Source of the DNA: an uncultured Duodenibacillus sp.
GTDB taxonomy: Bacteria > Pseudomonadota > Gammaproteobacteria > Burkholderiales > Burkholderiaceae_F
Reading direction: 5' to 3'
Assembly (NCBI GenBank): GCA_944388865.1
Contig: CALXKM010000049.1
Location: forward strand, 1-64,000
Length of the DNA: 64,000 nt
Shown here: positions 48,604-57,944 of the stretch, one piece after another
Layout of the letters: each line of letters opens with the position of its first letter
How positions within the stretch are numbered: position 1 is the first letter of the stretch
The notes under the pieces: model-generated
Told to the model about the DNA's origin: nothing
The model's input: only the letters and a program-made list of their open reading frames with translations
The model's database searches: none
Program-made: the position numbers and the translations under genes

Positions 48604-49614
48604 ATGCTTGGACCAGTTGTCTGTGATATCGCTTCAACACAACTTACGCCGCAGGAAGCTCGGCGCATTGCCCATCGCCATGTCGGCATGGTGATCCTTT
48701 TTACGCGCAATTATGAAAATCCGCAGCAGCTTGCGCGTTTGTGCAGCGAGATTCATGCCGTCAAGCCTGGCGTTCTCATCGCAGTGGATCACGAAGGAGG
48801 GCGCGTACAGAGATTTCGTGAAGGGTTTACTGAAATTCCTTCCATGCATGCCTATGGAGAGATGTACAAAAACGATCCCGAGGCTGCAGCCCGAGCGCTG
48901 ACGGCCGCAGGGTTTGTGCTTGCCTCCGAGCTTCGCTCCTGCGGCGTGGATTTTTCATTTGCGCCAGTGCTCGATCTCGATTGGGGGCGCAGCCAGATTA
49001 TCGGCGAGCGCTCCTTCGGACTCGATCCGCGCGTTGTTACGCGGCTTGCCCGCGCCGTCAGCCAAGGCATGCTGATGGCAGGGATGGCCAACTGCGGAAA
49101 GCACTTTCCCGGACACGGCTGGGCGCAGGCCGACAGTCACGTGGCCCTTCCTGTCGATGAACGTCCGGCTGAGCGCATTGAGCTTGCCGACGTCAAGCCT
49201 TACAGCTGGATGGGAATCGGGCTTGCCTCGATCATGACGGCGCATATTGTGTACCCGGCTTATGATTCGCAGCCTGCGACATTTTCGTCGGTGATTCTCA
49301 AGGGATTGCTGCGCGAAAAGCTTAAATTTGCGGGCTTTGTCTTTTCAGACGATTTGTCCATGCAAGGGGCGAAAAATGCAGGCACTTACGCCGAGCGCGC
49401 CCGCAAGGCGCTTGAAGCTGGCTGCGACGGGCTGATTTGCTGCAATGCGCCCGAAGAGGTTGATGGCATGCTCAAAGAGCTCGTGTACGAACCTGATCAA
49501 TCTTGGCGCGAGAGAGCTTCGCTTTTGACGCCGCGCTCGGCCCCTTACGATCGACAGATGCTTGAGTCCTCGCACATTTATCAGACGGCGCGGGCGCTGA
49601 TGGCTCTGCGTTAG
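48604..49614 (+). CDS. nagZ: Beta-N-acetylhexosaminidase
   Basis: Cytoplasmic glycoside hydrolase family 3 enzyme that removes GlcNAc from anhydromuropeptides in cell-wall recycling. The 336-residue protein has the short single-domain form of Gram-negative NagZ, with the mobile catalytic loop [18 protein letters not shown] (Asp-His pair) and the nucleophile Asp in [10 protein letters not shown]. The ATG at 48604 is preceded by AGGA. It lies 35 nt after pdxJ and probably ends the lepA operon. No clear terminator follows in the 65 nt before pncB. Confidence 0.94.
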   Translation: MLGPVVCDIASTQLTPQEARRIAHRHVGMVILFTRNYENPQQLARLCSEIHAVKPGVLIAVDHEGGRVQRFREGFTEIPSMHAYGEMYKNDPEAAARALTAAGFVLASELRSCGVDFSFAPVLDLDWGRSQIIGERSFGLDPRVVTRLARAVSQGMLMAGMANCGKHFPGHGWAQADSHVALPVDERPAERIELADVKPYSWMGIGLASIMTAHIVYPAYDSQPATFSSVILKGLLREKLKFAGFVFSDDLSMQGAKNAGTYAERARKALEAGCDGLICCNAPEEVDGMLKELVYEPDQSWRERASLLTPRSAPYDRQMLESSHIYQTARALMALR

Positions 49615-49679
49615 CGTATATTGAAAGAGCTATTCCCACAGGAATTTGTCTCGGTCAGCGGCATGCTGTCCGAAACCGG

Positions 49680-50870
49680 ATGTTTCGCTATATGATCATC
49701 GAATCGCTTCTAGATACAGATCTCTATAAGTTCACCATGATGCAGTGCGTTTTGCATCAGTTTCCCGGCGCCAACTGCACATATCGATTCAAGTGCCGTA
49801 CCCCGGGCGTGGACCTCAGCAGGTATGCCGCTGAAATTCAAGACGAGATTGATCATCTCTGCTCGCTCTCGCTGCGTGAAGATGAGCTTGAGTACCTTCG
49901 CGGACTGCGCTTCATCAAAGACGATTTTGTAGAGTTTCTGAGCCTTTTTCACCTCAAGACCAAGTATGTGCATGTGCGGCCGGATGCGACGGCTTCGGCA
50001 GGGCTTGACATTACCGTCGAGGGGCCGTGGCTGCATACGATTTTGTTTGAAATTCCAATTCTTGCCATCGTCAATGAGGTTTATTTCCGGCACTTGATGC
50101 CTGATCCCGACGTCAAGGAGGGCATGAAGAGGCTGCGCGCCAAGATCGCCATGGTGCTTGAAGAGCCTGACAACGGCAACATCAGGATTAGCGATTTCGG
50201 CACTCGGCGCCGCTTCTCCTGCCGCTGGCAGAAGAAGGTGATTGAGACGCTCATTGCCGAAATGGGGCGCGAATTTTTCTCAGGCACAAGCAACGTAATG
50301 TATGCCAAGGACTTCGGTCTGATTCCGATGGGGACGATGGCGCACGAATATTTGCAGGCTTGCCAGGCTTTGGGGCCGCGGCTTCGCGACAGTCAGACCT
50401 ACGGGTTTCAGATGTGGGCCAAGGAATATAGGGGCGATTTGGGCATTGCGCTTGCCGACGTCTACGGCACGGATCCTTTCCTAAAGGATTTTGATATGTA
50501 CTTCTGCAAGCTCTTTGACGGGGCGCGGCACGATTCGGGCGACCCCTTCATCTGGGGAGAGCGCATGATCGAGCACTACGCGGCCAATAAGTGCGACCCC
50601 CGCAGCAAGACGCTCATTTTTTCGGATTCTCTCAATTTCCCGCGCATCATTGAGCTCTACAGACGCTTCAATCACCGCATCCGCATGGGCTTCGGCGTTG
50701 GAACCAATCTGATGAACGATCTGGGGCCGCAGCCGCTCAACATCGTCATGAAGATGGTGCGCTGCAATGGACAGCCAGTGGCCAAGATTTCAGATACGCC
50801 GGGCAAAGGCATGTGTGAAGACGAGACGTATCTTGCCTACCTCAAGCAAGTCTTTGGAATTGCGTCATAG
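49680..50870 (+). CDS. pncB: Nicotinate phosphoribosyltransferase
   Basis: Makes nicotinate mononucleotide from nicotinate and PRPP in NAD salvage. The 396-residue protein begins with the family pattern [12 protein letters not shown] and shows [22 protein letters not shown], and the phosphate-binding end [12 protein letters not shown] second in-frame ATG at 49692 ([10 protein letters not shown]) is an equally good start; neither has a clear ribosome-binding site. It ends in its own terminator. Confidence 0.94.
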   Translation: MFRYMIIESLLDTDLYKFTMMQCVLHQFPGANCTYRFKCRTPGVDLSRYAAEIQDEIDHLCSLSLREDELEYLRGLRFIKDDFVEFLSLFHLKTKYVHVRPDATASAGLDITVEGPWLHTILFEIPILAIVNEVYFRHLMPDPDVKEGMKRLRAKIAMVLEEPDNGNIRISDFGTRRRFSCRWQKKVIETLIAEMGREFFSGTSNVMYAKDFGLIPMGTMAHEYLQACQALGPRLRDSQTYGFQMWAKEYRGDLGIALADVYGTDPFLKDFDMYFCKLFDGARHDSGDPFIWGERMIEHYAANKCDPRSKTLIFSDSLNFPRIIELYRRFNHRIRMGFGVGTNLMNDLGPQPLNIVMKMVRCNGQPVAKISDTPGKGMCEDETYLAYLKQVFGIAS

Positions 50871-50902
50871 ACAGCGGAAATTTTCGACAGAAGCAAAAAA
50901 GA

Positions 50903-50944
50903 GACGGGGCCGACATCTAAATTGTTAACCCCGTCACTTTTTTT
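50903..50944 (+). terminator. Terminator of pncB
   Basis: GACGGGG (50903-50909) and CCCCGTC (50929-50935) form a perfect 7-bp stem, followed by AC and a run of seven Ts. Confidence 0.82.
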
Positions 50945-51025
50945 GGCTAAAATCAAGCCCGAAATCTCGAAATGCGCTGTTTTCAGCGCATTGTCGGACT
51001 TGATCAACCCAAGGAGTCTCTGAAA

Positions 51026-52432
51026 GTGAACCTTGCGAAAATTCTTGCGGCATTGTCTCTTGCCGCAGCTCCGGCGCTGGCCTCTGCGGCCTCTCTCAAC
51101 GGCGCCGAGCTTTCCATTATCTGGGCGCTGCCTTTTGCCGGCATTTTGCTGTCGATTGCCCTGTGCCCGCTTTTTGTTCCCACATTCTGGCATCATCATT
51201 TCGGCAAGGTTGCGGTTTTTTGGGGCGCCTGCTGCGTGATTCCGCTTTTCATGGCCTATGAGCCGGCGGTTGCCACGGGTGCGGTTGCACACGCTATTTT
51301 GGGCGACTACATTCCGTTTTTGCTCTTTGTGGGCGCGCTCTTCATCGTGGCCGGCGGCATCCATATCCGCGGCAGCTTCGTCGGCAAGCCCATCGTCAAT
51401 GCCGGCTTTTTGTTTGTCGGTGCCTTTCTTGCCAATCTGATGGGCACGACGGGCGCGGCCATGCTGCTGATTCGTCCGCTGATTGCCGCCAATGAAGGTC
51501 GCCGCTACAAGATGCACACCTTCATCTTCTTCATCTTTATCGTGGCCAATATCGGAGGCTGTCTGACGCCGCTGGGCGATCCGCCTCTGTTTTTGGGCTT
51601 TTTGCGCGGCGTTGAGTTCTTCTGGACTGCCGAGCACTTGATCCTGCCGCTATTGTGCGTGCTGGCGATTTTGCTGGCAATTTATCTGGCCATCGACGGC
51701 TACTTTTTTGCCAAGGAAAAGCGAGAAGGGCTTTTTGTTGAAAGCACGGAAAAGACGAAGTTCAGCCTTGACGGCAGCATCAATTTGCTCTACCTGCTTG
51801 GCATCGTCTGCACGGTGTTGATGAGCGGCATCTGGAAGCCCGGCGTGAGCTTTAATGTGCTCTCGGTTGAAATTACGCTTCAGGGACTGGTGCGCGACAT
51901 CCTCTTTGTCTGCTTTGCCGCAGCTTCGCTTTTGACGACGCCCAAGATTGCCCGCGAAGGAAATCAGTTTACGTTTGATCCGATTCTTGAAGTCGGCAAG
52001 CTCTTTTTCGGCATCTTCCTTTGCATCGTGCCGGTGCTCGAGATGCTGCGCGCGGGTTCGCACGGCGCCTTTGCTCCGCTGGTGGCGCTCGTGACCGATG
52101 AGGCTGGAGAATTCAACAACGTCATGTTCTTCTGGCTCACGGGATCGCTGTCTTCGGTGCTTGACAATGCGCCGACTTATCTGGCGTTCTTTAATCTTGC
52201 CGGCGGCGATCCTGTTGCCTTGATGACCGAACACAGCCATACGCTGATGGCCATCTCGATGGGCTCGGTGTTCATGGGAGCCGTGACCTACATCGGCAAC
52301 GCGCCCAACTTCATGACTGTGAGCATCGCTCACGAGCGCGGCATCAAGATGCCGACGTTCTTCGGCTACATGATTTGGTCGGTCGGCATTCTCTTCCCGA
52401 CCTTCTTCATCGTCGACATGATCTTCCTGTAA
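51026..52432 (+). CDS. NhaD/CitMHS-type membrane antiporter
   Basis: A 468-residue inner-membrane protein with about eleven to thirteen hydrophobic segments, of the ion-transporter (ArsB/NhaD/CitMHS-like) fold. Motifs include MGTTGAAMLLIRPL, NIGGCLTPLGDPPLFLGF and LDNAPTYLAFFNL, the Gly/Pro-rich re-entrant loops of this superfamily. Such proteins are usually annotated as sodium/proton antiporters; a carboxylate substrate is also possible. The start is a GTG at 51026 with AAGGAGT 8 nt upstream, giving a signal-like N-terminus; an ATG at 50972 is rejected. Monocistronic. Confidence 0.8.
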   Translation: MNLAKILAALSLAAAPALASAASLNGAELSIIWALPFAGILLSIALCPLFVPTFWHHHFGKVAVFWGACCVIPLFMAYEPAVATGAVAHAILGDYIPFLLFVGALFIVAGGIHIRGSFVGKPIVNAGFLFVGAFLANLMGTTGAAMLLIRPLIAANEGRRYKMHTFIFFIFIVANIGGCLTPLGDPPLFLGFLRGVEFFWTAEHLILPLLCVLAILLAIYLAIDGYFFAKEKREGLFVESTEKTKFSLDGSINLLYLLGIVCTVLMSGIWKPGVSFNVLSVEITLQGLVRDILFVCFAAASLLTTPKIAREGNQFTFDPILEVGKLFFGIFLCIVPVLEMLRAGSHGAFAPLVALVTDEAGEFNNVMFFWLTGSLSSVLDNAPTYLAFFNLAGGDPVALMTEHSHTLMAISMGSVFMGAVTYIGNAPNFMTVSIAHERGIKMPTFFGYMIWSVGILFPTFFIVDMIFL

Positions 52433-52452
52433 AAGATCGCCTTTCAAATCTG

Positions 52453-52492
52453 ACGGCGAAGTCCTGCGGTAAATATCCCGGGACTTCGCCGT
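52453..52492 (+). terminator. Hairpin after the antiporter gene
   Basis: ACGGCGAAGTCC (52453-52464) pairs perfectly with GGACTTCGCCGT (52481-52492), 20 nt past the stop. Only a short T-tract (TTTG) follows, so termination may be partial or factor-assisted. Confidence 0.65.
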
Positions 52493-52603
52493 TTGCCTCT
52501 AGAAAAATCTCCCCCAAAAAATTCCCTACAACCTTTCGTTGCAAGTAGAAAAACAAAGTTACAATTTCTCATTTTTTCAACACCCTAAATTAAAGGAGAA
52601 ATT

Positions 52604-55096
52604 GTGAAAGTCAAACACATCCTTGCATACAAGCCTGTGTTTAATGTGCTTTTATCTATAGGGCTGGCAGGTGCTTTGCTCCCATCAGCATTTGCCCGGC
52701 CTCTGGTGGTGATTTCGGTGGGAGACGATGGGGTGCAACAATTTGATCCATTGAAGACCGAGTTTGTTGTTGAAGAAATTTATGGTTCTTCAGTTGAGAT
52801 CAAAGCTGATGCAGCCTATGTCGCCGGCACTGTCGGCGTTCAGGCGCAGGGCTGGACAAGTGTCGGGTTCTACGACCCAGAATCTGAAGCCTTGCATGTC
52901 GACCTTGTTTCAACAGCAGACTCCGTCGGACTTGAAGTCATGCAGGCGCAGGCAGGTCCTGAGGATTCTAGAGAGTCGAATTTTGGAGTCTATGGCAAAG
53001 CCTTCATACGGGCGCAGACGGCCATCGAAGGGGCAGGCACAGTTGAGTTTCACGATTCAGCCTACATAGAAGGCGCCCTCAAAATGCAGCAGGGGCAGAT
53101 CATTGTTCGCGGAAGTCAATTTCAATATGCTGGCGACGGTGAACTGCAAACGCTCAGAGTGATGGGTCACCAGACAAGCATTGAGCTTGGGAGCGATGAT
53201 TCCGCAAGCGCAATCTTGCGCGTCAATGAACTCAATCTCATCGATGGCAGCGTTGCCGTTCACGGCGCTCAGACTCAAGACGGGGTCTATAAGCAGGGAT
53301 CGGCGCTTTTGCTGCAATCGCTCACCAATACGCTGCGCCCCGAAGACAGGGAAGAGCAGGCGCAACGAACATCCATTAGCGTTGACGGCAACGGAGTTCT
53401 TGCGCTTGGCACGCATCTAGATCGGGCCAACGACAAGCTCGATGCCAAGATTCGAGAAAACATTGCGGACTTTGACGACTTAAGTCAATCCCAGCAGGTG
53501 CGCGCAAGGCTCGCCTACATTTTGGCTGATGCCAACTCGTATACCAATCGTCTCAATCAATCAACTTTGATTACAAGCGCAGGCCTGCTCGAGTCGGCAG
53601 TGCCCGAAACCGTACGCGTGACTGTAGGCTCGGTTGAGGACAAAGGCGACACAGGCGGAATTTATCTTGGAAGCGATGCGCGATGGATTCTTTATTTTGG
53701 GGAAGGCAGCCAAGAAGAAAAGCTCTCCGCCGGGGCGTACGAAGACAAGCAGAAAGCAAATGATCAGCCGTTGACGGCCTTTGCTGAGGGTGACGCTCAG
53801 CTTGTGATTTATGGCTGGAACGGCAAAGACGCTTTGCCCGATTTGAGGTTGTCGAATTTTGCACTTGAAAATGTTTATTCCATCAACGGCGTTCGCACGC
53901 ACATCGTCGACGGCAAAATCGCCAGACAGTGGTGCTGGCAGTTTGACGATCTCGCGTCAAAAGACATCGTTAAGGCTGCAGAAGAATCCTATGAGTGGGG
54001 AGACTCTGAGCTGCGGCCGGGCTACAGCTTTCTTGTCGACTCGTTTGATCCCGATCGCGTGGGGCCGGATGCATACGCCGCAGTTGTGGATTCGGCTGTC
54101 TTTTTGCCCGCGGCCACAGGGGCGGCTCTCGTTCTTGAGCGGCTTGAGCGCCATGCACTTGACGCTGTGCTAAGCCATGACCGCTCCGAACTCAAAGAGC
54201 ACGGTCACTGGTGGGTGCATGCTCAAAATGCTCGCTTTGATGTGCCTGGACTTCTGAAAACGGGAGGAAAAAGCCGCAGCATAGAAGCAGATGCGGTTTA
54301 CGGGGCATTGGGCTACGATTTTGGGTTTGCCGACAACTGGGTAGGGACGGTGGCTGTGAGCTACGCTGATGCCGATGTGGAAAGTAAGGAAACTTTCGGC
54401 TTCATTCAATCAAAGGCGGCTTCAGCATCAATTTTTGCTTCTGCCGCTCGCTTTTTCTCAGATGGCTCTTTGCTGCAGATTGCGCTTGGCTATACGCGAG
54501 GCGAGATCGAAGCAGCTGAAAATGTCAACGATCACAGACTCGAATCGGAGCCGACGCTTGATATTGCAACAGCAGCCGTTCGCTGGCAAAAGCGCTTTGG
54601 CGGAAAATACTATGCGGCTCCTCTCTTTGAGGCATCGCTGCATTATGGCCGCATGAACGATGCAGACGTAACCGACCAAACTGAGTCGACTTCCGGCGTC
54701 GGCTTTAAAGCCGAGCTCGACGATCGAGTATGGGCTTGGGCCGGCGTGGGCGCAGCCTTTGGAGCGCAAGTTGAAGCTGCCGGTTTTCGCATTCGTCCGC
54801 AGTTGGAGCTCTCGGCTCGGGTACTGATGGGCGAATCATCTTGGACAATCACTTCGGAGCTTGCCGATTCAGGCGTCTCTTCAAGAGCAGATTTTGAAGG
54901 CGCGGCCAGACGATCAGTTCGAGCTGCAGGAATGCTTGAAATTGCTTCGTCGGAAACGTTTGCTGCTGCAGCCGATAGAGGAGACAGCCGCGAGAAGCCC
55001 TGGGCTTGGTCGCTGTCGGCATCGGCCGCTTTTGAAGCTTCAGAGGAAAGTGAAAGAACCGTGCTCTTTGGGGTCAAATTCCGACAGCTTTTCTAA
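52604..55096 (+). CDS. Autotransporter with C-terminal beta-barrel
   Basis: An 830-residue type Va secretion protein. Residues 1-31 are a Sec signal peptide (cleavage after AFA). The passenger (about 32-530) is rich in Ala, Asp, Ser and beta-strand-like repeats, as in beta-helical adhesins, but has no protease or toxin motif I recognise. Residues ~534-830 form the outer-membrane barrel, with alternating aromatic strands and the usual terminal Phe (VLFGVKFRQLF). Translation starts at GTG 52604 with AAAGGAGAA just upstream. A weak TTGCAA-N15-TACAAT promoter lies at 52539-52565. It is monocistronic; a role in adhesion to host or mucus is only inference. Confidence 0.85.
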   Translation: MKVKHILAYKPVFNVLLSIGLAGALLPSAFARPLVVISVGDDGVQQFDPLKTEFVVEEIYGSSVEIKADAAYVAGTVGVQAQGWTSVGFYDPESEALHVDLVSTADSVGLEVMQAQAGPEDSRESNFGVYGKAFIRAQTAIEGAGTVEFHDSAYIEGALKMQQGQIIVRGSQFQYAGDGELQTLRVMGHQTSIELGSDDSASAILRVNELNLIDGSVAVHGAQTQDGVYKQGSALLLQSLTNTLRPEDREEQAQRTSISVDGNGVLALGTHLDRANDKLDAKIRENIADFDDLSQSQQVRARLAYILADANSYTNRLNQSTLITSAGLLESAVPETVRVTVGSVEDKGDTGGIYLGSDARWILYFGEGSQEEKLSAGAYEDKQKANDQPLTAFAEGDAQLVIYGWNGKDALPDLRLSNFALENVYSINGVRTHIVDGKIARQWCWQFDDLASKDIVKAAEESYEWGDSELRPGYSFLVDSFDPDRVGPDAYAAVVDSAVFLPAATGAALVLERLERHALDAVLSHDRSELKEHGHWWVHAQNARFDVPGLLKTGGKSRSIEADAVYGALGYDFGFADNWVGTVAVSYADADVESKETFGFIQSKAASASIFASAARFFSDGSLLQIALGYTRGEIEAAENVNDHRLESEPTLDIATAAVRWQKRFGGKYYAAPLFEASLHYGRMNDADVTDQTESTSGVGFKAELDDRVWAWAGVGAAFGAQVEAAGFRIRPQLELSARVLMGESSWTITSELADSGVSSRADFEGAARRSVRAAGMLEIASSETFAAAADRGDSREKPWAWSLSASAAFEASEESERTVLFGVKFRQLF

Positions 55097-55127
55097 GATG
55101 AACAAAAAAGTGATCGGTTGATCACAA

Positions 55128-55151
55128 ACGGGGCCAAACGGCTCCGTTTTT
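55128..55151 (+). terminator. Terminator of the autotransporter gene
   Basis: ACGGGGCC (55128-55135) pairs with GGCTCCGT (55140-55147, one G-T pair) and runs into TTTTTG. A small GTGATC/GATCAC hairpin (55110-55125) precedes it. Confidence 0.8.
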
Positions 55152-55229
55152 GTTATGAAGATAAGCGCTGGGCGGTTGATGTTCTTAATTCGGGCAAACT
55201 GCAAACAGTGTGTCAACATGCAAAAACAA

Positions 55230-55476
55230 TTGCGTTGGCATATTTCCTAGCTAGAATGAATTGCCTATAAAAGCGTGCAAACGGCGCACGATATGCGCCG
55301 CACGCAGAGCAGCGCATGGATTGCGCAGGCCGTTTTTTGAGGTGCCCGCATAGGCGTGGTTGCGCTTGCGCGCTGCTTTTCAACTGCATCGCCTCAGTAC
55401 AGCAATAAGCACCTTGCGGATGCTGACTGCCGGGATAGGCGAACTAAGTCCAAGATTGAAAAAGAAAACGAGAACA
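55230..55476 (+). promoter_or_regulatory. relA promoter and structured 5' leader
   Basis: TTGCGT (55230-55235), 16 nt and TAGAAT (55252-55257) form a good sigma-70 promoter, with a start near 55264. The leader of about 213 nt contains a two-part stem: GCGTGC/GCACGC (55273-55278 with 55300-55305) around GGCGCA/TGCGCC (55283-55288 with 55294-55299). Further down GCCGT (55329-55333) runs into six Ts and could pair with ACGGC (55281-55285) instead. No ribosome-binding site of note precedes relA. Confidence 0.5.
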
Positions 55477-57606
55477 ATGTCGACGACAGAGACGATAGAA
55501 ACAGATTCAGAACAGACGGTCAATTGGAAGCTTGCGAGAAGTTTGGTTGAACCTCTTTACCGAGACCAAATTCTGCATTCCGGGGAGCCTCGTTTGGCGC
55601 ACGCCGACGGCATGGCTGAGATTTTGCGCGGCATTCGCGATGATGACGAGCTCATTGCCGCTGCGTATCTTTTTGCCGTTCGCGACTGCATTCACGATGC
55701 CGACAACTGGATCGAGAAGACCTTCGGCAAAAATGTGCTCTCGATGGTGCGCGATCTGGAAAATCTCATGAAGGTGAGCAATCGTGCTCGGTCCGGTTCT
55801 AAGGAAGCCAGCGCCACATATCAGTCGGAAGCATTAAGACGCATGCTGCTAGCGATGTGCCATGATTTGCGCGTGGTGATTTTGCGTTTGGCGAGCCGCC
55901 TGCAGACGCTACGCTGGTTTGCCGAAACAGGCGCGGCCGGGGCGGCAGACTATGGCCGCGAGACGCTCGCTTTATACTCGCCGCTGGCCAATCGCTTGGG
56001 CATCTGGCAGATGAAGTGGGAGCTTGAGGACTTGTCCTTGCGTTTCGTCGAGCCAAGGATTTATGCAGAAATCGCCCATGAGCTTGACGAGTCGCGCGAG
56101 CAGCGGCTTGACTTTATGCAGCACTGCGTCGAGAAAATCAAGATGCTGCTTAAGGCCAACGGCATTGAAGCCGAAGTGAGCGGCCGTCCCAAGCATATCT
56201 ACTCAATCTACAAAAAGATGGTGCGCAAGCACTTGCGCTTTGACCAGCTCTTTGACATTCGCGCCATGCGCATCATCGTCGATACGGTCGAGCGCTGTTA
56301 TGAGGTGCTCTCGCTTGTGCACGAGAACTTTACGGTGCTCAGCAAAGAGTACGACGACTACATTGCCCATCCTAAGCCCAACGGCTATCAGTCGCTGCAT
56401 ACTGTGGTGACGGACCCTTCGGGCAAGCCTGTGGAAATACAAATCCGCACGCGCGCCATGCATCAGTTCGCCGAGCTCGGCGTGGCCGCGCATTGGCGCT
56501 ACAAGGAAACCGGCAATTCAAACAAAAGCAAAGGAGCCGAGGCAGAAGACCAGCGCGTTGCCTGGCTGCGGCAGCTTCTGCAGTGGAAAAGCGACGTGCA
56601 GCCGCCTCAGGGCCCCGGTCTTGAGGAAGACCACGTCTATGCGCTCACGCCTCAGGGAAGGGTGGTTGAGTTGCCGCACGGCGCCACTCCCATTGACTTT
56701 GCCTACCAGGTCCACACGGAACTGGGGCATCGCTGCCGCGGCGCCAAAGTCAACGGCGCCATGGTGCCGCTCAACTATCAGCTCCAGACCGGCCAGACGG
56801 TCGAGATAGTCGCCGGCAAGACAGGCGGGCCTTCACGCGATTGGCTCAATCCGGAACTGGGATTTGCCGTCAGCGCCCGCACGCGCACCAAGGTGCGCCA
56901 GTGGTTCAACGCTCAGGCTCTTGCTCAGCAAATGCAGGCCGGTCGAGAAAAGCTCGACAAGGAGCTTGCGCGTTTGGGCAAAACGGCTTTTAAGCTCGAG
57001 GATCTCGCCAAGCGCCTGAGCTACGACAGCGTTGATGATCTGTGCGTAGCCTTTGCTAAAGAGGAATTCAGCATCAAGGCGCTCGAGCAGGCGGTTCAGC
57101 CGCAGCAGGAAGAGCGTGCAGCTGAGCCTGAGGTGACGCTGGCTCGCTCGCAGCAAAATGCAAGTCGCTCCAACGTGCTCGTCGTCGGCGTCGACAGCTT
57201 GATGACGCAGCTTGCCCGGTGCTGCCACCCGGCGCCTCCCGATGAGATTGTGGGCTTTGTTACGCGCGGCCGCGGTGTTACGATTCACCGCATGGACTGC
57301 CCCAACGTCAAGAATCTGGCTGCCAACGAGCAGGAGCGCATCATTGAGGTGAGCTGGGGCAACCAGGCCGATGCCGTCTATCCGGTCGACATCTACATCG
57401 TGGCGCGCGATCGCCAGGGGCTTTTGAAGGACATTTCCGAAGTTCTCATGCGTGAAAAGCTCAACATTACCGGCATCAATACGGTCAATGTCAAGGGCGA
57501 TGCGCATATGCGGTTTTCAATCGAAATTCGATCTTCGGGAGATTTGCAGCGGGCCTTGACGCAGCTTCGTGAGATCAAGGGCGTGATGAGTGCCCGCAGG
57601 GCTTAA
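55477..57606 (+). CDS. relA: GTP pyrophosphokinase (stringent response synthetase RelA)
   Basis: Ribosome-associated (p)ppGpp synthetase activated by uncharged tRNA in the A site. The 709-residue protein has an N-terminal hydrolase-like domain whose HDxxED motif is lost (LFAVRDCIHD), so hydrolysis is unlikely. The synthetase has EYDD at residues 291-294, the acidic EXDD form of monofunctional RelA rather than the RXKD of SpoT. A TGS domain (from ~386, YALTPQGRVVELPHG), a Cys-containing zinc-finger-like segment (RCCHPAPPDEIVGF) and a C-terminal ACT domain follow. I start at MSTTETIETD (55477); an in-frame upstream frame to 55360 adds non-family residues. Confidence 0.94.
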   Translation: MSTTETIETDSEQTVNWKLARSLVEPLYRDQILHSGEPRLAHADGMAEILRGIRDDDELIAAAYLFAVRDCIHDADNWIEKTFGKNVLSMVRDLENLMKVSNRARSGSKEASATYQSEALRRMLLAMCHDLRVVILRLASRLQTLRWFAETGAAGAADYGRETLALYSPLANRLGIWQMKWELEDLSLRFVEPRIYAEIAHELDESREQRLDFMQHCVEKIKMLLKANGIEAEVSGRPKHIYSIYKKMVRKHLRFDQLFDIRAMRIIVDTVERCYEVLSLVHENFTVLSKEYDDYIAHPKPNGYQSLHTVVTDPSGKPVEIQIRTRAMHQFAELGVAAHWRYKETGNSNKSKGAEAEDQRVAWLRQLLQWKSDVQPPQGPGLEEDHVYALTPQGRVVELPHGATPIDFAYQVHTELGHRCRGAKVNGAMVPLNYQLQTGQTVEIVAGKTGGPSRDWLNPELGFAVSARTRTKVRQWFNAQALAQQMQAGREKLDKELARLGKTAFKLEDLAKRLSYDSVDDLCVAFAKEEFSIKALEQAVQPQQEERAAEPEVTLARSQQNASRSNVLVVGVDSLMTQLARCCHPAPPDEIVGFVTRGRGVTIHRMDCPNVKNLAANEQERIIEVSWGNQADAVYPVDIYIVARDRQGLLKDISEVLMREKLNITGINTVNVKGDAHMRFSIEIRSSGDLQRALTQLREIKGVMSARRA

Positions 57607-57687
57607 TTGGAGAAGAAAAAGATTTCTGTAAAATCAACGGTTTGGGCGGTTTTGTTGAAAGTTTGACGAAAAAGTGCCTAAATTAAC

Positions 57688-57716
57688 TTGAAAAAAGAAA
57701 AAAACATCTTTATATT
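57688..57716 (+). promoter_or_regulatory. Promoter of tRNA-Val (and probably the thrS leader)
   Basis: TTGAAA (57688-57693) and TATATT (57711-57716) are separated by exactly 17 nt in an AT-rich stretch. The predicted start is about 57723, six nt before the mature tRNA. No other good promoter is visible between the tRNA and the thrS leader ORF. Confidence 0.75.
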
Positions 57717-57728
57717 TCGCAATCTCTC

Positions 57729-57805
57729 AGGCACATAGCTCAGTTGGTTAGAGCATCACCTTGACATGGTGGGGGTCGTTGGTTCGAGTCCAATTGTGCC
57801 TACCA
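57729..57805 (+). tRNA. tRNA-Val(GAC)
   Basis: A complete cloverleaf. The acceptor stem pairs AGGCACA with TGTGCCT, the D arm is GCTC-AGTTGGTTA-GAGC, and the anticodon stem TCACC/GGTGG has loop TTGACAT. The anticodon GAC at 57763-57765 reads GUC/GUU valine codons. The T arm is GTTGG-TTCGAGT-CCAAT. The 3' ACCA is encoded, as in many proteobacterial tRNAs. It lies between relA and thrS. Confidence 0.98.
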
Positions 57806-57828
57806 GAATTTTTGGAGACATCTGAAAA

Positions 57829-57876
57829 ATGTGCAATGGTTTGTCTTTTCGAACGACAACCACCCGTGAACGTTAA
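57829..57876 (+). CDS. Candidate thrS leader peptide (Thr-rich)
   Basis: A 15-codon ORF, peptide [15 protein letters not shown], ends at TAA 57874-57876. Codons 9-12 (57853-57864) are four different or adjacent Thr codons, ACG ACA ACC ACC. A ribosome-binding site GGAGA (57814-57818) lies 10 nt before the ATG. It starts 23 nt after the tRNA-Val 3' end and precedes a strong terminator just upstream of thrS. Position, length and codon run match classical amino-acid attenuator leader peptides. I infer that threonyl-tRNA shortage stalls the ribosome on these codons. The peptide itself is not expected to have a function. No homologue is known to me. Confidence 0.75.
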   Translation: MCNGLSFRTTTTRER

Positions 57877-57944
57877 GTCTGCGGGCGCGCATAGATGTCA
57901 ACTACGAAAGAGTGCGGCTCAGCGGAGTCAGCACTCTTTTTTTT
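57863..57944 (+). promoter_or_regulatory. thrS transcription attenuator (terminator with alternative pairings)
   Basis: Terminator: 57907-57915 pairs with 57931-57939 (AAAGAGTGC/GCACTCTTT), extended through a one-base bulge by GGCTC/GAGTC around an AGCG tetraloop, and followed by eight Ts (57937-57944). Antiterminator candidate: 57880-57890 pairs with 57912-57924 (core CGCGC with GTGCG, then GGG with CTC and GC with GC), which consumes the terminator's left arm. Protector candidate: CCCGTG (57863-57868) pairs with TGCGGG (57880-57885). A ribosome stalled at the Thr codons would cover the protector and free the antiterminator. A ribosome reaching the stop codon would cover 57880 onwards and allow termination. 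Confidence 0.72.
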
